Translations under genes and position numbers: made by a program
Notes under the pieces: generated by a model
What the model was told of the DNA's origin: nothing
What the model saw: only the letters and a program-made list of their open reading frames with translations
Database searches by the model: none
Shown: positions 1 to 7,044 of the stretch, piece by piece
Layout of the letters: the number at the start of each line of letters is the position of its first letter
How positions within the stretch are numbered: the first letter of the stretch is position 1
Assembly: GCF_028609885.1 (NCBI RefSeq)
Contig: NZ_CP063195.1
Span: 1,736,001-1,800,000 of the forward strand
Length of the DNA stretch: 64,000 nt
Source of the DNA: Corynebacterium jeikeium
GTDB taxonomy: Bacteria > Actinomycetota > Actinomycetes > Mycobacteriales > Mycobacteriaceae
Direction: 5' to 3'

Positions 1-1
1 G

Positions 2-856
2 GGCGACCATAACGGGAAGAAGGGGATGGGAGGTCACGGCCAGATGATGCACGGCTCCCCGGACCGGGTACTGGGCGGGGATGTCGGCGATGTGATGTAT
101 CCGCACTACCTCATCAACGGACGTATCCCCCGTGCTCACCGGACCTTCGAGGCTCGCCCGGGCGACAAGGCCCGCCTGCGGTTTATCAACTCCGGCGGTG
201 ACACCATCTTCAAGGTGGCCCTCGGTGGTCACCGCATGACCGTCACCCACACCGACGGCTTCCCCGTCCAGCCCCGGGAGACCGAATCGATCTACCTGTC
301 GATGGGCGAGCGTGTCGACGTCGAGGTCATCCTCGGCGACGGCATCTTCCCGCTCACGGCTTTGGCGGTGGGTAAGGACGACCGCGCCTTCGCCGTCATC
401 CGCACCGCCGGCGGCCAGGCCCCCCACCCCGATGTCGACTTCCCCGAGTTGTCGTCCACCGGACTGCTCCTGTCCTCCCTGAAGCCAGCAGACCGTGCAC
501 TCCTGCCCGAGGGCACACCAGACCGAGAAGTCAGCATCGACCTGGGCGGGCAGATGATGCCGTATGAATGGAGCATTCTCACCGACGGCCAATCCTCCTC
601 CGCGACCGTGCAGGAGGGCCAGCGCCTGCGGATGGTCATGCGCAACAGGACCATGATGCCCCATCCCATGCACATCCACGGCCACACGTGGGCGCTGCCC
701 GGCAGCGGCGGGCTACGCAAGGACACCGTCCTTCTCCGCCACGGTGAAACCATGATCGCCGACCTGATCGCTGACAACCCCGGTGAGTGGGCATTTCACT
801 GCCATAACGCCTATCACATGGAAACCGGGATGCTCAGCTCGCTTCGCTACGAGTAA
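2..856 (+). CDS. Multicopper oxidase, C-terminal part (gene enters from the left edge)
   Basis: About 284 codons of a multicopper oxidase are visible; the reading frame is open to the left edge, so the N-terminal cupredoxin domain lies outside the window. Two copper-ligand motifs characteristic of the last cupredoxin domain are present: HPMHIHGH near position 660 and HCHNAYHMETGM just before the stop. The second carries the HCH trinuclear-cluster ligands and the type-1 Cys/His/Met set. The family oxidises Cu(I) or organic substrates with oxygen, and members next to metal-resistance genes usually protect against copper. It is the leftmost cargo of an island that also carries cadmium and mercury genes, so a copper-detoxification role (CueO/CopA-like) is inferred. 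Met/His-rich stretches near the visible start fit this. Confidence 0.9.
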   Translation, partial: GDHNGKKGMGGHGQMMHGSPDRVLGGDVGDVMYPHYLINGRIPRAHRTFEARPGDKARLRFINSGGDTIFKVALGGHRMTVTHTDGFPVQPRETESIYLSMGERVDVEVILGDGIFPLTALAVGKDDRAFAVIRTAGGQAPHPDVDFPELSSTGLLLSSLKPADRALLPEGTPDREVSIDLGGQMMPYEWSILTDGQSSSATVQEGQRLRMVMRNRTMMPHPMHIHGHTWALPGSGGLRKDTVLLRHGETMIADLIADNPGEWAFHCHNAYHMETGMLSSLRYE

Positions 857-871
857 CCCCCACAGCAGGGT

Positions 872-913
872 ATCGAGCGAGATGCGAAGGTAAATGGCAG
901 CACGTGTTGTTAT
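872..913 (-). pseudogene. Remnant of the 5' end of a serine integrase gene
   Basis: Read on the minus strand, this short stretch gives ITTRAAIYLRISLD. That matches the first 14 codons of the better preserved integrase remnant starting at 3253 (LTTRAPIYLRISRD). The surrounding DNA up to the ychF-like repeat at 941 also matches the DNA between 3253 and 3280. The start codon position now reads ATA, and the homology stops within 45 bases, beside the multicopper oxidase 3' end. It marks the int-proximal end of an older integrated element. It cannot make protein. Confidence 0.7.
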
Positions 914-940
914 ACGACTAACACTAGCGCGCCTTAGGTT

Positions 941-960
941 ACGTTGAACTTGAACTCCAC
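941..960 (-). repeat. ychF 3'-end repeat 1 (probable attachment core)
   Basis: On the minus strand this 20-mer reads through GTG GAG TTC AAG TTC AAC GT, coding VEFKFNV, followed by ACC TAA. It matches the real end of ychF (9403-9422) at 18 of 20 bases. Its right flank resembles the right flanks of the copies at 3280 and 6187, and its left flank is an integrase 5' remnant. I interpret it as the junction left by an element that inserts at the 3' end of ychF and restores the gene's last codons. Confidence 0.75.
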
Positions 961-1220
961 GGAGTGTCGGCGATAACTAACCATTTGATGCGCGCGTGCG
1001 GAATTAACAACGAAATACCGCTAAAACAGACAACATATGGGGTGCACAGAAACACATATAGGTTCTGCGGAAAACCTATAGGGCGCGTCGCTAAAAACCG
1101 CTGTGCGCGGAAAACATAAAGGGTTTACGGACCCGGTCCCAGACCCCTCAATACTCTGAGCCGGAAGAATGGAAAGTGGAAGGTTGATGTATCCCCGCTA
1201 TTTATTTTTTCCGTTTTTCG
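961..1220. repeat. Intergenic stretch with three iteron-like direct repeats (1047-1123)
   Basis: No gene is seen here. Three related direct copies occur: CAGAAACACATATAGG (1047-1062), GCGGAAAACCTATAGGG (1067-1083) and GCGGAAAACATAAAGGG (1107-1123), starting 20 and 40 bases apart. Within them TATAGGTT and AACCTATA (1058-1081) form a perfect 8-base inverted repeat around an 8-base loop. The layout resembles protein-binding iterons, but no replication gene is adjacent, so the function is open. Confidence 0.45.
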
Positions 1221-1628
1221 GAGTACATCGGGAGCTACAACTGCGGACCAGCTCTGTGTGAACTAGATGAGAAGGCGCAGCAGCGAATCATCGACGCTGG
1301 ACAGTTGGTGCTGCGGGCACGCGAGCGGCACCCCCGGCGGTCACTCGCGGAGCACTACAACCCGTTATCGATGGACCCAATTCTGCTCAAGGCTCACAAC
1401 AACTTGGACCAGGAAGTCGATAAGGCTTTCGGTGCGGCACGCAAACTCACCAACGAGCGCCACCGCCAGGAGCTACTGTTCGCCAGCTACGGGGAGTTGG
1501 CGAGGGGCTATGTCTCCTCGCTTTCATCAAAATCGAAACCACCAGCAGGGTCGTTCCCCGTGCGGGTGATTTTGATCGGCCCGCTGCCGGGTGTAGAACC
1601 CTGTCGCTGGCAACGCCGGGAACTATGA
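1221..1628 (+). pseudogene. 3' fragment of a MmeI-like (type IIL) DNA methyltransferase gene
   Basis: The frame reads SEYIGSYNCGPALCELDEKA, then a segment rich in Arg/Ala, then HYNPLSMDPILLKAHNNLD and a helical tail ending near RQELLFASYGELA. This is the typical C-terminal end of MmeI/class-I SAM-dependent DNA methyltransferases, where PLxMxPxLxKAHxxLDxxVDxxF precedes LLFxxYxxL. The catalytic methyltransferase and target-recognition domains are absent, and no start codon with a ribosome site precedes the fragment. It is a truncated leftover of a restriction-modification or BREX-like enzyme brought in with one of the island modules. After about position 1510 the frame continues into unrelated sequence to the stop. 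Confidence 0.6.
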
Positions 1629-1730
1629 CTGTGCCCGACGAGAACACGTCACTGTCATAACGCGGCTCACGGTAGACGAGCATGGGTCGTTCACTACTAC
1701 TGGTGGATTTCGGTTTTGGTGGTGGGGGGA

Positions 1731-2585
1731 TTACCGCCGCCGGCCTCGTTTTTTCCGTTGAGGAGGGCGTTGACTACTTCCCGATTGTGAAATGGGCCGA
1801 TGGCGCGGTGGAGAGAAACCAGTCACCTGGAAGAGATCGATCCAGTCGCTGGTGCGCAATCTGGGAGGTAGGGTTGCGGGGTCGATTCCTCGCGAGCGCA
1901 ACCATGATTGTGTCTCTGAACGTGATGAAAACAACCCTGCCCTTCGGAGAATTTCCCCTATCCCGCGTCCCCGGGCGGTGAAAACGGTGTGCACCATCGC
2001 CTGAAAGGCTTTGCGCTGCTCTATCGGGATCTTCGGGTCACCCACCCGGCGGATCACTAAGATCCCCCCGTCAACGTTTGGCTGTGGCCGGAAAGCAGAC
2101 CTTGGTACTCGGGAACCAAGGTGAAATGTGAACCATGGGGACCACTGAGCCGTCATCATTGTGCTTGCGCCTACCCCGGCCCGGCGGCGAGCGACTTCCC
2201 ACTGCATGAGGAGTACAGCGTCAGTCCATGCCGGCGCATGCAACAACTCTCGAAGAATGGCAGTAGTGAGGTGAAAGGGAATGTTTCCCACAATGACGCA
2301 GGGAGTGGCGGGTAACGGGAAGTTAAGGAAATCACCATGGACCACTTCGACCGACGCCGAGGCGGTCTTTTTTGTGAGTTTGGCAGCTAGTTTTGCGTCT
2401 ACCTCAACTGCCGTTATTGGCCTCCCCAAGCGGGATAGCGGGTGAGTGAGGGCACCGCTTCCTGGCCCGATCTCAATGATGGGGCCAGAGGATTCTTTTA
2501 CAAGATCGACGATGGAGTTGATGATCTTGTGGTCTGTGAGAAAATTTTGGCCATGTTCGTGACGGCCGTATCCGTATGTAGACAT
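1731..2585 (-). CDS. erm(X): 23S rRNA (adenine-N6)-dimethyltransferase Erm(X)
   Basis: This 284-residue protein starts MSTYGYGRHEHGQNFL and is recognisable as Erm(X), the macrolide-lincosamide-streptogramin B resistance methylase common in corynebacteria. It dimethylates A2058 of 23S rRNA using SAM. The Rossmann motif EIGPGSGALT lies at about residues 36-45, the catalytic NIPFHL motif near 100, and the basic Arg/Lys-rich tail typical of Erm(X) ends the protein. An in-frame upstream extension to 2627 is rejected because the ATG at 2585 matches the family start and is preceded by the leader-peptide region. Expression is probably inducible by translational attenuation (see the leader at 2687-2734). 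No flanking IS1249 copies, as in Tn5432, could be recognised, so this copy sits in a different context. Confidence 0.97.
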   Translation of the reverse strand: MSTYGYGRHEHGQNFLTDHKIINSIVDLVKESSGPIIEIGPGSGALTHPLSRLGRPITAVEVDAKLAAKLTKKTASASVEVVHGDFLNFPLPATPCVIVGNIPFHLTTAILRELLHAPAWTDAVLLMQWEVARRRAGVGASTMMTAQWSPWFTFHLGSRVPRSAFRPQPNVDGGILVIRRVGDPKIPIEQRKAFQAMVHTVFTARGRGIGEILRRAGLFSSRSETQSWLRSRGIDPATLPPRLRTSDWIDLFQVTGFSPPRHRPISQSGSSQRPPQRKKRGRRR

Positions 2586-2734
2586 CAGGTGTGCTCCGTG
2601 GAGTTGAAACGAAGCCGGGCATGGCAAATGGCCGCCCGGCTAAAGGACCGGAGCGGTTTCTAACCTGCGGGAGGGAGAAAACCGCCTTAGCGGCTGGTGA
2701 GCGGCCGCATGAAAACGGAACCTGAAATCAACAT
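2586..2734 (-). promoter_or_regulatory. erm(X) translational attenuator
   Basis: Between the leader ORF and erm(X) the transcript can fold into competing hairpins. One pairs GCGGTTT with AAACCGC just after the leader stop; another pairs GCCGGGC (2634-2640) with GCCCGGC (2614-2620) some 30 nt ahead of the methylase start, where it could mask the start region. This is the standard arrangement for inducible erm genes: ribosome stalling in the leader would rearrange the stems and free the methylase start. The pairing is seen in the sequence; induction is inferred. Confidence 0.75.
2687..2734 (-). CDS. erm(X) leader peptide
   Basis: This 15-codon ORF (MLISGSVFMRPLTSR, then TAA) lies about 100 bases upstream of erm(X). 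It is in the position and size range of the regulatory leader peptides that control inducible erm genes. Macrolide-bound ribosomes are expected to pause in it. A sequence able to base-pair with downstream stems immediately follows the stop. It is too short to have another likely function. Confidence 0.8.
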   Translation of the reverse strand: MLISGSVFMRPLTSR

Positions 2735-2934
2735 GGGCCTATCGTATCCAATTAATTTCGCAGGGTCCAATACGGTGAGAAAGAAGACAACCGCACCGCA
2801 ACAGTGCAAGACCTCTCTGGATTGGAATTTGTCCTACTTTCGGCTCGTCGTACAGACGCCACTGGCGTATTTTGTCTCTGGGCAACGAGGGGGAGTTACC
2901 CCCACCTCCGGATGTTTTTAAGGTGCACCCCTGA

Positions 2935-3253
2935 TTACGCTGTGGTGCGGGAGTAATTTTGTCCGACCGATCGGACTATCCACCGACGTGGGGCGGGTAG
3001 TTCGAGGTCCCAGCAGATGATCGCGTCGATTTCGCCGCGTTCAAAGGACGCCACCATGGCGTCGTAGTCGGGGCGAGCCACATTCTTCTTTGACGCGGAA
3101 ATGGACTGATCGACGTAGTTATGTCCTATGTCCAACGTGCAAGCCACGCTGCTTTGCAATGGCTTCACAGTCCTGACGCTGCCGGTCGATGGTGAGGCCA
3201 TCCACGTCAGCGTCTCGTGAGATACGAAGGTAAATAGGAGCGCGTGTTGTCAA
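2935..3253 (-). pseudogene. Large serine recombinase (integrase) pseudogene, frameshifted and truncated
   Basis: From a TTG start at 3253 the frame reads TTRAPIYLRISRD, a resolvase-domain start whose RIS motif sits just before the expected catalytic region, then GLTIDRQRQDCEAIAKQRGL. The frame is then broken and resumes as GHNYVDQSISASKKN and DYDAMVASFERGEIDAIICWDLE, the usual N-terminal domain of phage/ICE-type large serine integrases. The break coincides with a 7-base tandem duplication (TATGTCC at 3120-3126 and 3127-3133); removing one copy restores VGHNYVDQ. After WDLE the sequence no longer matches the family, and the large DNA-binding domain is missing. The gene begins 26 bases from the ychF-like repeat at 3280, the normal place for an integrase beside its attachment site. 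It is inactive as it stands. Confidence 0.8.
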
Positions 3254-3279
3254 ACGCTATTAATAAGGCCCTTAGCTAC

Positions 3280-3299
3280 ACATTGAACTTAAACTCGAC
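3280..3299 (-). repeat. ychF 3'-end repeat 2 (probable attachment core)
   Basis: On the minus strand this reads GTC GAG TTT AAG TTC AAT GTG TAG, which is VEFKFNV and a stop, matching the real ychF end at 17 of 20 bases. Its right arm (ACGGTATGTAGTTGCAAAG, from 3298) is nearly identical to the right arm of the copy at 6187. Its left side is the start of the serine integrase remnant. Together these features make it a probable element junction. Confidence 0.8.
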
Positions 3300-3491
3300 G
3301 GTATGTAGTTGCAAAGTTACTTTCTCGAGAACCTCGCCGCCCACGTCGCTCCCGCGTTGGGTGGCAGCCGAACCACAAAGGATCAGTCATCTGCTATCCC
3401 ATCGACTAATTCTTGCAGGTCGCAGGACCTTCGCGTAACTGTCAGTTCAGCGCATTTTGAATAGTTCAGCACACGATGTATTGTTCAGCAC

Positions 3492-3851
3492 ATGCTGACC
3501 ATTGTTTCACGCCTCGACGTCATGAACCGGCTCGGCCGGGCCATGGCGGATCCGACGCGCTCCAGAATCCTGATGACACTACTCGACGGCCCGAGCTACC
3601 CGGCCGTGCTTTCGCGCGACCTGGACCTGACCCGCTCGAACGTCTCGAACCACCTGACCTGCCTGCGCGACTGCGGCATCGTCGTCGCCGAGCCGGAGGG
3701 CCGCAAGACACGCTACGAAATCGCCGATCCGCACCTCGCGGCAGCGCTCAACGCGCTGGTGAACGCGACGTTGGCTGTCGACGAAAACGCCCCGTGCATC
3801 GACCCTGAATGCTCGGTGCCCGGCTGCGGCGAGAAGGGAGCGGACGCATGA
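3492..3851 (+). CDS. cmtR: Cd/Pb-sensing ArsR/SmtB-family repressor CmtR
   Basis: This 119-residue winged-helix repressor matches the CmtR branch of the ArsR/SmtB family. The DNA-recognition helix region reads LTRSNVSNHLTCLRDCG. Cysteines at residues 57, 61 and 102 occupy the same positions as the three metal ligands of Mycobacterium CmtR. Extra cysteines at 107 and 112 lie in the C-terminal tail. CmtR dimers release DNA on binding Cd(II) or Pb(II). The stop codon overlaps the start of the P-type ATPase gene (ATGA), so the two are co-transcribed and the repressor very probably controls the pump. The ATG at 3492 fits family length. Confidence 0.93.
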   Translation: MLTIVSRLDVMNRLGRAMADPTRSRILMTLLDGPSYPAVLSRDLDLTRSNVSNHLTCLRDCGIVVAEPEGRKTRYEIADPHLAAALNALVNATLAVDENAPCIDPECSVPGCGEKGADA

Positions 3852-5740
3852 GCTCGGCGTGTGGATGCGCACACGAACCCGCCACAGAGATCGAAGAACT
3901 CGATCGGCCATGGTGGAAGGACCCCGAGTTGCTACTGCCGATCTTCTCCGGCGTAGCCCTCGGCATAGGTCTGGCGCTGGACTGGTCCGGGGTAGAGACA
4001 CCCGCGACAGTACTGTTCTGGGTCGGCCTGCTGCTAGGGGCGTATACGTTCGCGCCCGGCGCGATCCGAAACCTTGTCACGAAGCGCAAGCTCGGCATTG
4101 GTTTGCTGATGACGATCAGCGCGGTCGGCGCGGTAATCCTCGGTTACGTCGGAGAGGCCGCGGCGCTAGCGTTCCTGTACTCGATCGCCGAGGCGCTGGA
4201 AGACAAGGCAATGGACCGGGCACAGGGCGGGCTGCGGGCACTGTTGAAGTTGGTACCGCAGACCGCGACGGTGCTGCGCGACGGCACGTCGGTCAAGGTC
4301 GCAGCGAAGGACCTCGTGGCTGGCGAACTGATGCTCGTGCGCCCCGGAGAGCGGATCGCCACGGACGGCATCATTCGGTCTGGACGTTCCAGCCTTGACA
4401 CCTCAGCGATCACCGGAGAATCCATTCCGGAGGAGGTTGCACCCGGCGACGAGGTGCCCGCGGGTGCGATCAACTCCGCCGGTGTGCTGGAAGTAGAGAC
4501 GACCGCAGCTGGAACGGACAACTCGCTGACCACACTCGTCGACCTCGTCGAGCAGGCGCAGGCGGAGAAGGGTGACCGCGCCCGGATCGCCGACCGAATT
4601 GCCCAACCCCTAGTGCCCGGGGTGATGATCCTGGCGGTGCTGGTCGGCGTGATCGGCTCGCTGCTGGGTGACCCAGAGACTTGGATCACCCGTGCGCTGG
4701 TGGTCCTGGTCGCAGCGTCGCCGTGCGCGCTGGCAATCTCCGTGCCGCTGACGGTCGTGGCCGCCATCGGCGCGGCCAGCCAGTTCGGCGTGGTCATCAA
4801 GTCCGGCGCGGCGTTCGAGCGACTCGGTGGCATCCGTCACCTGGCGGTGGACAAGACCGGAACCCTTACCCGCAACCAGCCCGAGGTTACCGACGTGGTC
4901 CCGGCAGACGGATTCGATCCGGCGCAGGTGCTTGCCTTCGCGGCGGCAGTTGAGCAGCAATCGACGCACCCCCTCGCTGCGGCGATCGCGGCAGCGGTGC
5001 CCGAAGCGCCCGCCGCCCAGGACATCAGCGAGGAAGCCGGACATGGCATCGGCGGCACTGTCGAAGGTCGACGGGTGCTGGTGGGCAGCCCCCGGTGGAT
5101 CGACGCCGGGCCACTAAAGGCAGACGTTGAGCGCATGGAGTCCGAGGGCCAGACCTGCGTCCTTGTCACCGTCGATGACGCCCTCTCTGGGGCGATCGGG
5201 GTCCGCGACGAGCTGCGGCCCGAGGTGCCCGAAGCCGTGCAGACCCTGCACGCCAACGACGTGGAAGTGAGCATGCTCACCGGCGACAACACTCGCACCG
5301 CCCGGGCGCTGGCTGAAATCGCCGGAATCGACGACGTGCGCGCCGAGCTTCGCCCGGAGGACAAGGCAAACATTGTCGCCGAACTCTCCTCCAAGACGCC
5401 GACGGCGATGATTGGCGACGGCATCAACGACGCTCCTGCGCTGGCGGGCGCGACGGTGGGCATAGCGATGGGAGCGACCGGCTCCGACGCCGCAATCGAG
5501 TCCGCTGACGTCGCCTTCACCGGCCACGACCTCCGGTTGATCCCGCAGGCGCTGCAGCACGCCCGTCGAGGCAGCAGGATTATTAACCAGAACATCGTGC
5601 TGTCTCTGGCCATCATCATCGTGTTGATGCCACTGGCGATCAGCGGTGTGCTGGGGCTGGCCGCCGTCGTATTGGTTCACGAGGTCGCTGAAGTCATTGT
5701 CATCTTGAACGGCCTGCGGGCCGCACGAGCGAAGCGCTAA
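3848..5740 (+). CDS. cadA: P1B-type heavy-metal (Cd/Zn/Pb) exporting ATPase
   Basis: This 630-residue P-type ATPase carries the motifs of soft-metal exporters: the TGES actuator loop (about residue 194), the SPCALA membrane metal-binding motif (about 291), the DKTGTLT phosphorylation site (about 335) and the GDGINDAPAL hinge (about 523). The N-terminus is short, with a Cys-rich start (MSSACGCAHEP) rather than a full heavy-metal-associated domain. An in-frame extension to 3809 is rejected in favour of the ATG that overlaps the cmtR stop. Pairing with a CmtR-type regulator points to cadmium and lead, possibly zinc, as substrates. It is the main cargo of the third island module. Confidence 0.94.
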   Translation: MSSACGCAHEPATEIEELDRPWWKDPELLLPIFSGVALGIGLALDWSGVETPATVLFWVGLLLGAYTFAPGAIRNLVTKRKLGIGLLMTISAVGAVILGYVGEAAALAFLYSIAEALEDKAMDRAQGGLRALLKLVPQTATVLRDGTSVKVAAKDLVAGELMLVRPGERIATDGIIRSGRSSLDTSAITGESIPEEVAPGDEVPAGAINSAGVLEVETTAAGTDNSLTTLVDLVEQAQAEKGDRARIADRIAQPLVPGVMILAVLVGVIGSLLGDPETWITRALVVLVAASPCALAISVPLTVVAAIGAASQFGVVIKSGAAFERLGGIRHLAVDKTGTLTRNQPEVTDVVPADGFDPAQVLAFAAAVEQQSTHPLAAAIAAAVPEAPAAQDISEEAGHGIGGTVEGRRVLVGSPRWIDAGPLKADVERMESEGQTCVLVTVDDALSGAIGVRDELRPEVPEAVQTLHANDVEVSMLTGDNTRTARALAEIAGIDDVRAELRPEDKANIVAELSSKTPTAMIGDGINDAPALAGATVGIAMGATGSDAAIESADVAFTGHDLRLIPQALQHARRGSRIINQNIVLSLAIIIVLMPLAISGVLGLAAVVLVHEVAEVIVILNGLRAARAKR

Positions 5741-5818
5741 GACACACCTTCGCCCAGCGCGCTGGCTCTCCAGCGCGGACCTTGGAAGGATCGAGCTGCT
5801 CAGGAACCAAGCGTCGCC

Positions 5819-6181
5819 TCAAAACTTTTGCTGCCGAGCTTCATCGACACGGTCCGCGACTACCTGGGCAGTGTGTTTGGCAAAGAGCCCCACACCCATC
5901 AGGGTTGCCGATCCGTCGCCGGTCCAGTTGCCATAACCGACTAGATGCAGATTCTTCACTGCGGTTTCGCGGCCACGCATGAGGTGGCGGAATGGACTGA
6001 GGGCCGGACGGAAACCAGTGCACCAGATCAGATGGTCGTGGTCGAGCTCGCTCAAGCTATCGAAGATGGGGGTAGCGGTGAGCTGGCCGGAGTCGCGGAG
6101 CTCACGTAAATGAGGAAGCGCGACAATGTCCCCGAGGTTCGGGCCGGAATCGCCACCGAGAATCCGGCGGTGGCTGCCCGC
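5819..6181 (-). pseudogene. C-terminal fragment of a flavin-containing monooxygenase (CzcO-like)
   Basis: The minus-strand frame runs AGSHRRILGGDSGPNLGDIVALPHLRELRDSG ... DHLIWCTGFRPALSPF, then a dinucleotide-binding end (LVGYGNWTGDGSATLMGVG). This is the last third of the flavoprotein family whose complete chromosomal member lies at 46120-47193. The fragment begins exactly beside the ychF-like repeat at 6187, so its 5' part was lost at that junction. Related flavoproteins often sit beside cation exporters, which would suit the adjacent cadA. No start codon or catalytic N-terminal FAD motif remains. Confidence 0.8.
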
Positions 6182-6186
6182 GTTAA

Positions 6187-6206
6187 ACGTTGAACTTGAA
6201 CTCTAC
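6187..6206 (-). repeat. ychF 3'-end repeat 3 (probable attachment core)
   Basis: On the minus strand this reads GTA GAG TTC AAG TTC AAC GTT TAA, which is VEFKFNV and a stop, matching the ychF end at 17 of 20 bases. The right arm through CGTTGCAAAGTTAC matches the copy at 3280. Unlike the other two island copies, its left neighbour is not an integrase start but a broken flavoprotein gene, so the integrase of that module has probably been deleted. Confidence 0.8.
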
Positions 6207-6264
6207 GGTATGTCGTTGCAAAGTTACCCCCTCTCGTTAACACCATCAAAAGGAGTGTTATTCA

Positions 6265-6513
6265 ATGAAAGCGATCGGCTTCTTAAGCTTCGGGCATTAC
6301 GCCTTCGGCAGCTAGTGCGGGCCATCTGCGGAAAAGATCGCCAAGACTCGTCTGGAGATCACCCAGGCTGCGGACGAAATCGGCGTGAACAACGCGTCCT
6401 TCCGAGTCCACCACTTCGCGCTGCAGGCCTCCGCCCCGATGCCGCTGCTGTGTGCTATCGCGGCCACCACCAAAATCATCGAGGTGGGCACCGGCGGCAT
6501 CGACATGCGCTAG
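6265..6513 (+). pseudogene. Luciferase-like (LLM) flavin-dependent oxidoreductase, broken
   Basis: An ATG with a good ribosome site (AGGAG, 13 bases upstream) begins MKAIGFLSFGHYAFGS. An in-frame TAG at 6313-6315 interrupts it. The same frame then continues CGPSAEKIAK ... ADEIGVNNASFRVHHFALQASAPMPLLCAIAATT ... IEVGTGGIDMR and stops at 6511-6513. This is the first ~80 residues of an LLM-class monooxygenase, normally about 330 residues long. Both the internal stop and the missing two thirds show that it is non-functional. It sits at the distal end of the mercury module. Confidence 0.8.
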
Positions 6514-6556
6514 CGCATATCGGGGTTGTAGCGTTTGAGTCATTGACTCCCGCCGT

Positions 6557-6946
6557 CTACAAGTACCTACACACTTGATCGGTGCTGCACGTTTCAGGAT
6601 CCGGGTGCGCGGCGTCCTGGCTAAGGTCCGCGATAGTGTCGCGCAGCACGGAGAGCTGCGCGATCTGCTGCTCGATCTCAGCGAGGCGCACGTCAAGCAG
6701 GTCGCGCACGTGCCCGCAGGGCGCATGGCCGCCGTCGCGGATGTCGAGGATCTGGCGGATCTGGGCGAGGGTGAGGCCCGCGGCCTGGCCGCGGTGGATG
6801 AAGTCGATCCGGGCGACCGTCTCGGGCGCGTAGTCGCGGTATCCGGACGGCGTGCGCTCGGTCGGGGGTAGAAGGCCCTGTTCCTCGTAGAAGCGAAGGG
6901 TCTTCGCGGTAGTGCCCGCCCTCTCGGCGAGTTCTCCGATCCACAT
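6557..6946 (-). CDS. merR: MerR-family mercury-responsive regulator
   Basis: This 129-residue protein has an N-terminal MerR helix-turn-helix (GELAERAGTTAKTLRFYEEQGLL) and a dimerisation helix. Cysteines at residues 77, 120 and 126 are spaced like the three Hg(II)-binding cysteines of MerR. It is transcribed divergently from merA across a short intergenic region with a dyad between promoter elements, the arrangement by which MerR represses and, with Hg(II), activates mer operons by DNA untwisting. Length and start (ATG at 6946) fit the family. It could be a general MerR activator, but gene context makes mercury the likely inducer. Confidence 0.9.
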   Translation of the reverse strand: MWIGELAERAGTTAKTLRFYEEQGLLPPTERTPSGYRDYAPETVARIDFIHRGQAAGLTLAQIRQILDIRDGGHAPCGHVRDLLDVRLAEIEQQIAQLSVLRDTIADLSQDAAHPDPETCSTDQVCRYL

Positions 6947-6970
6947 TGCTGTCTCCCTCCGTGGCCGCGC

Positions 6971-7003
6971 TTGACCTTCCCCTGCACTGGAAGGTCCAGT
7001 ATG
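6971..7003 (+). promoter_or_regulatory. mer promoter with MerR operator
   Basis: A TTGACC -35-like element (6971-6976) is followed by the perfect inverted repeat GACCTTCC-N8-GGAAGGTC (6973-6996) and a CAGTAT -10-like element about 20 bases downstream of the -35. An over-long spacer filled by a dyad is the hallmark of MerR-controlled promoters. The element drives merA to the right and overlaps the region upstream of merR. Confidence 0.75.
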
Positions 7004-7044
7004 GCTGAGACAGAGCAGAAAGCCAAGAGTTGACAGGAGTAGCG

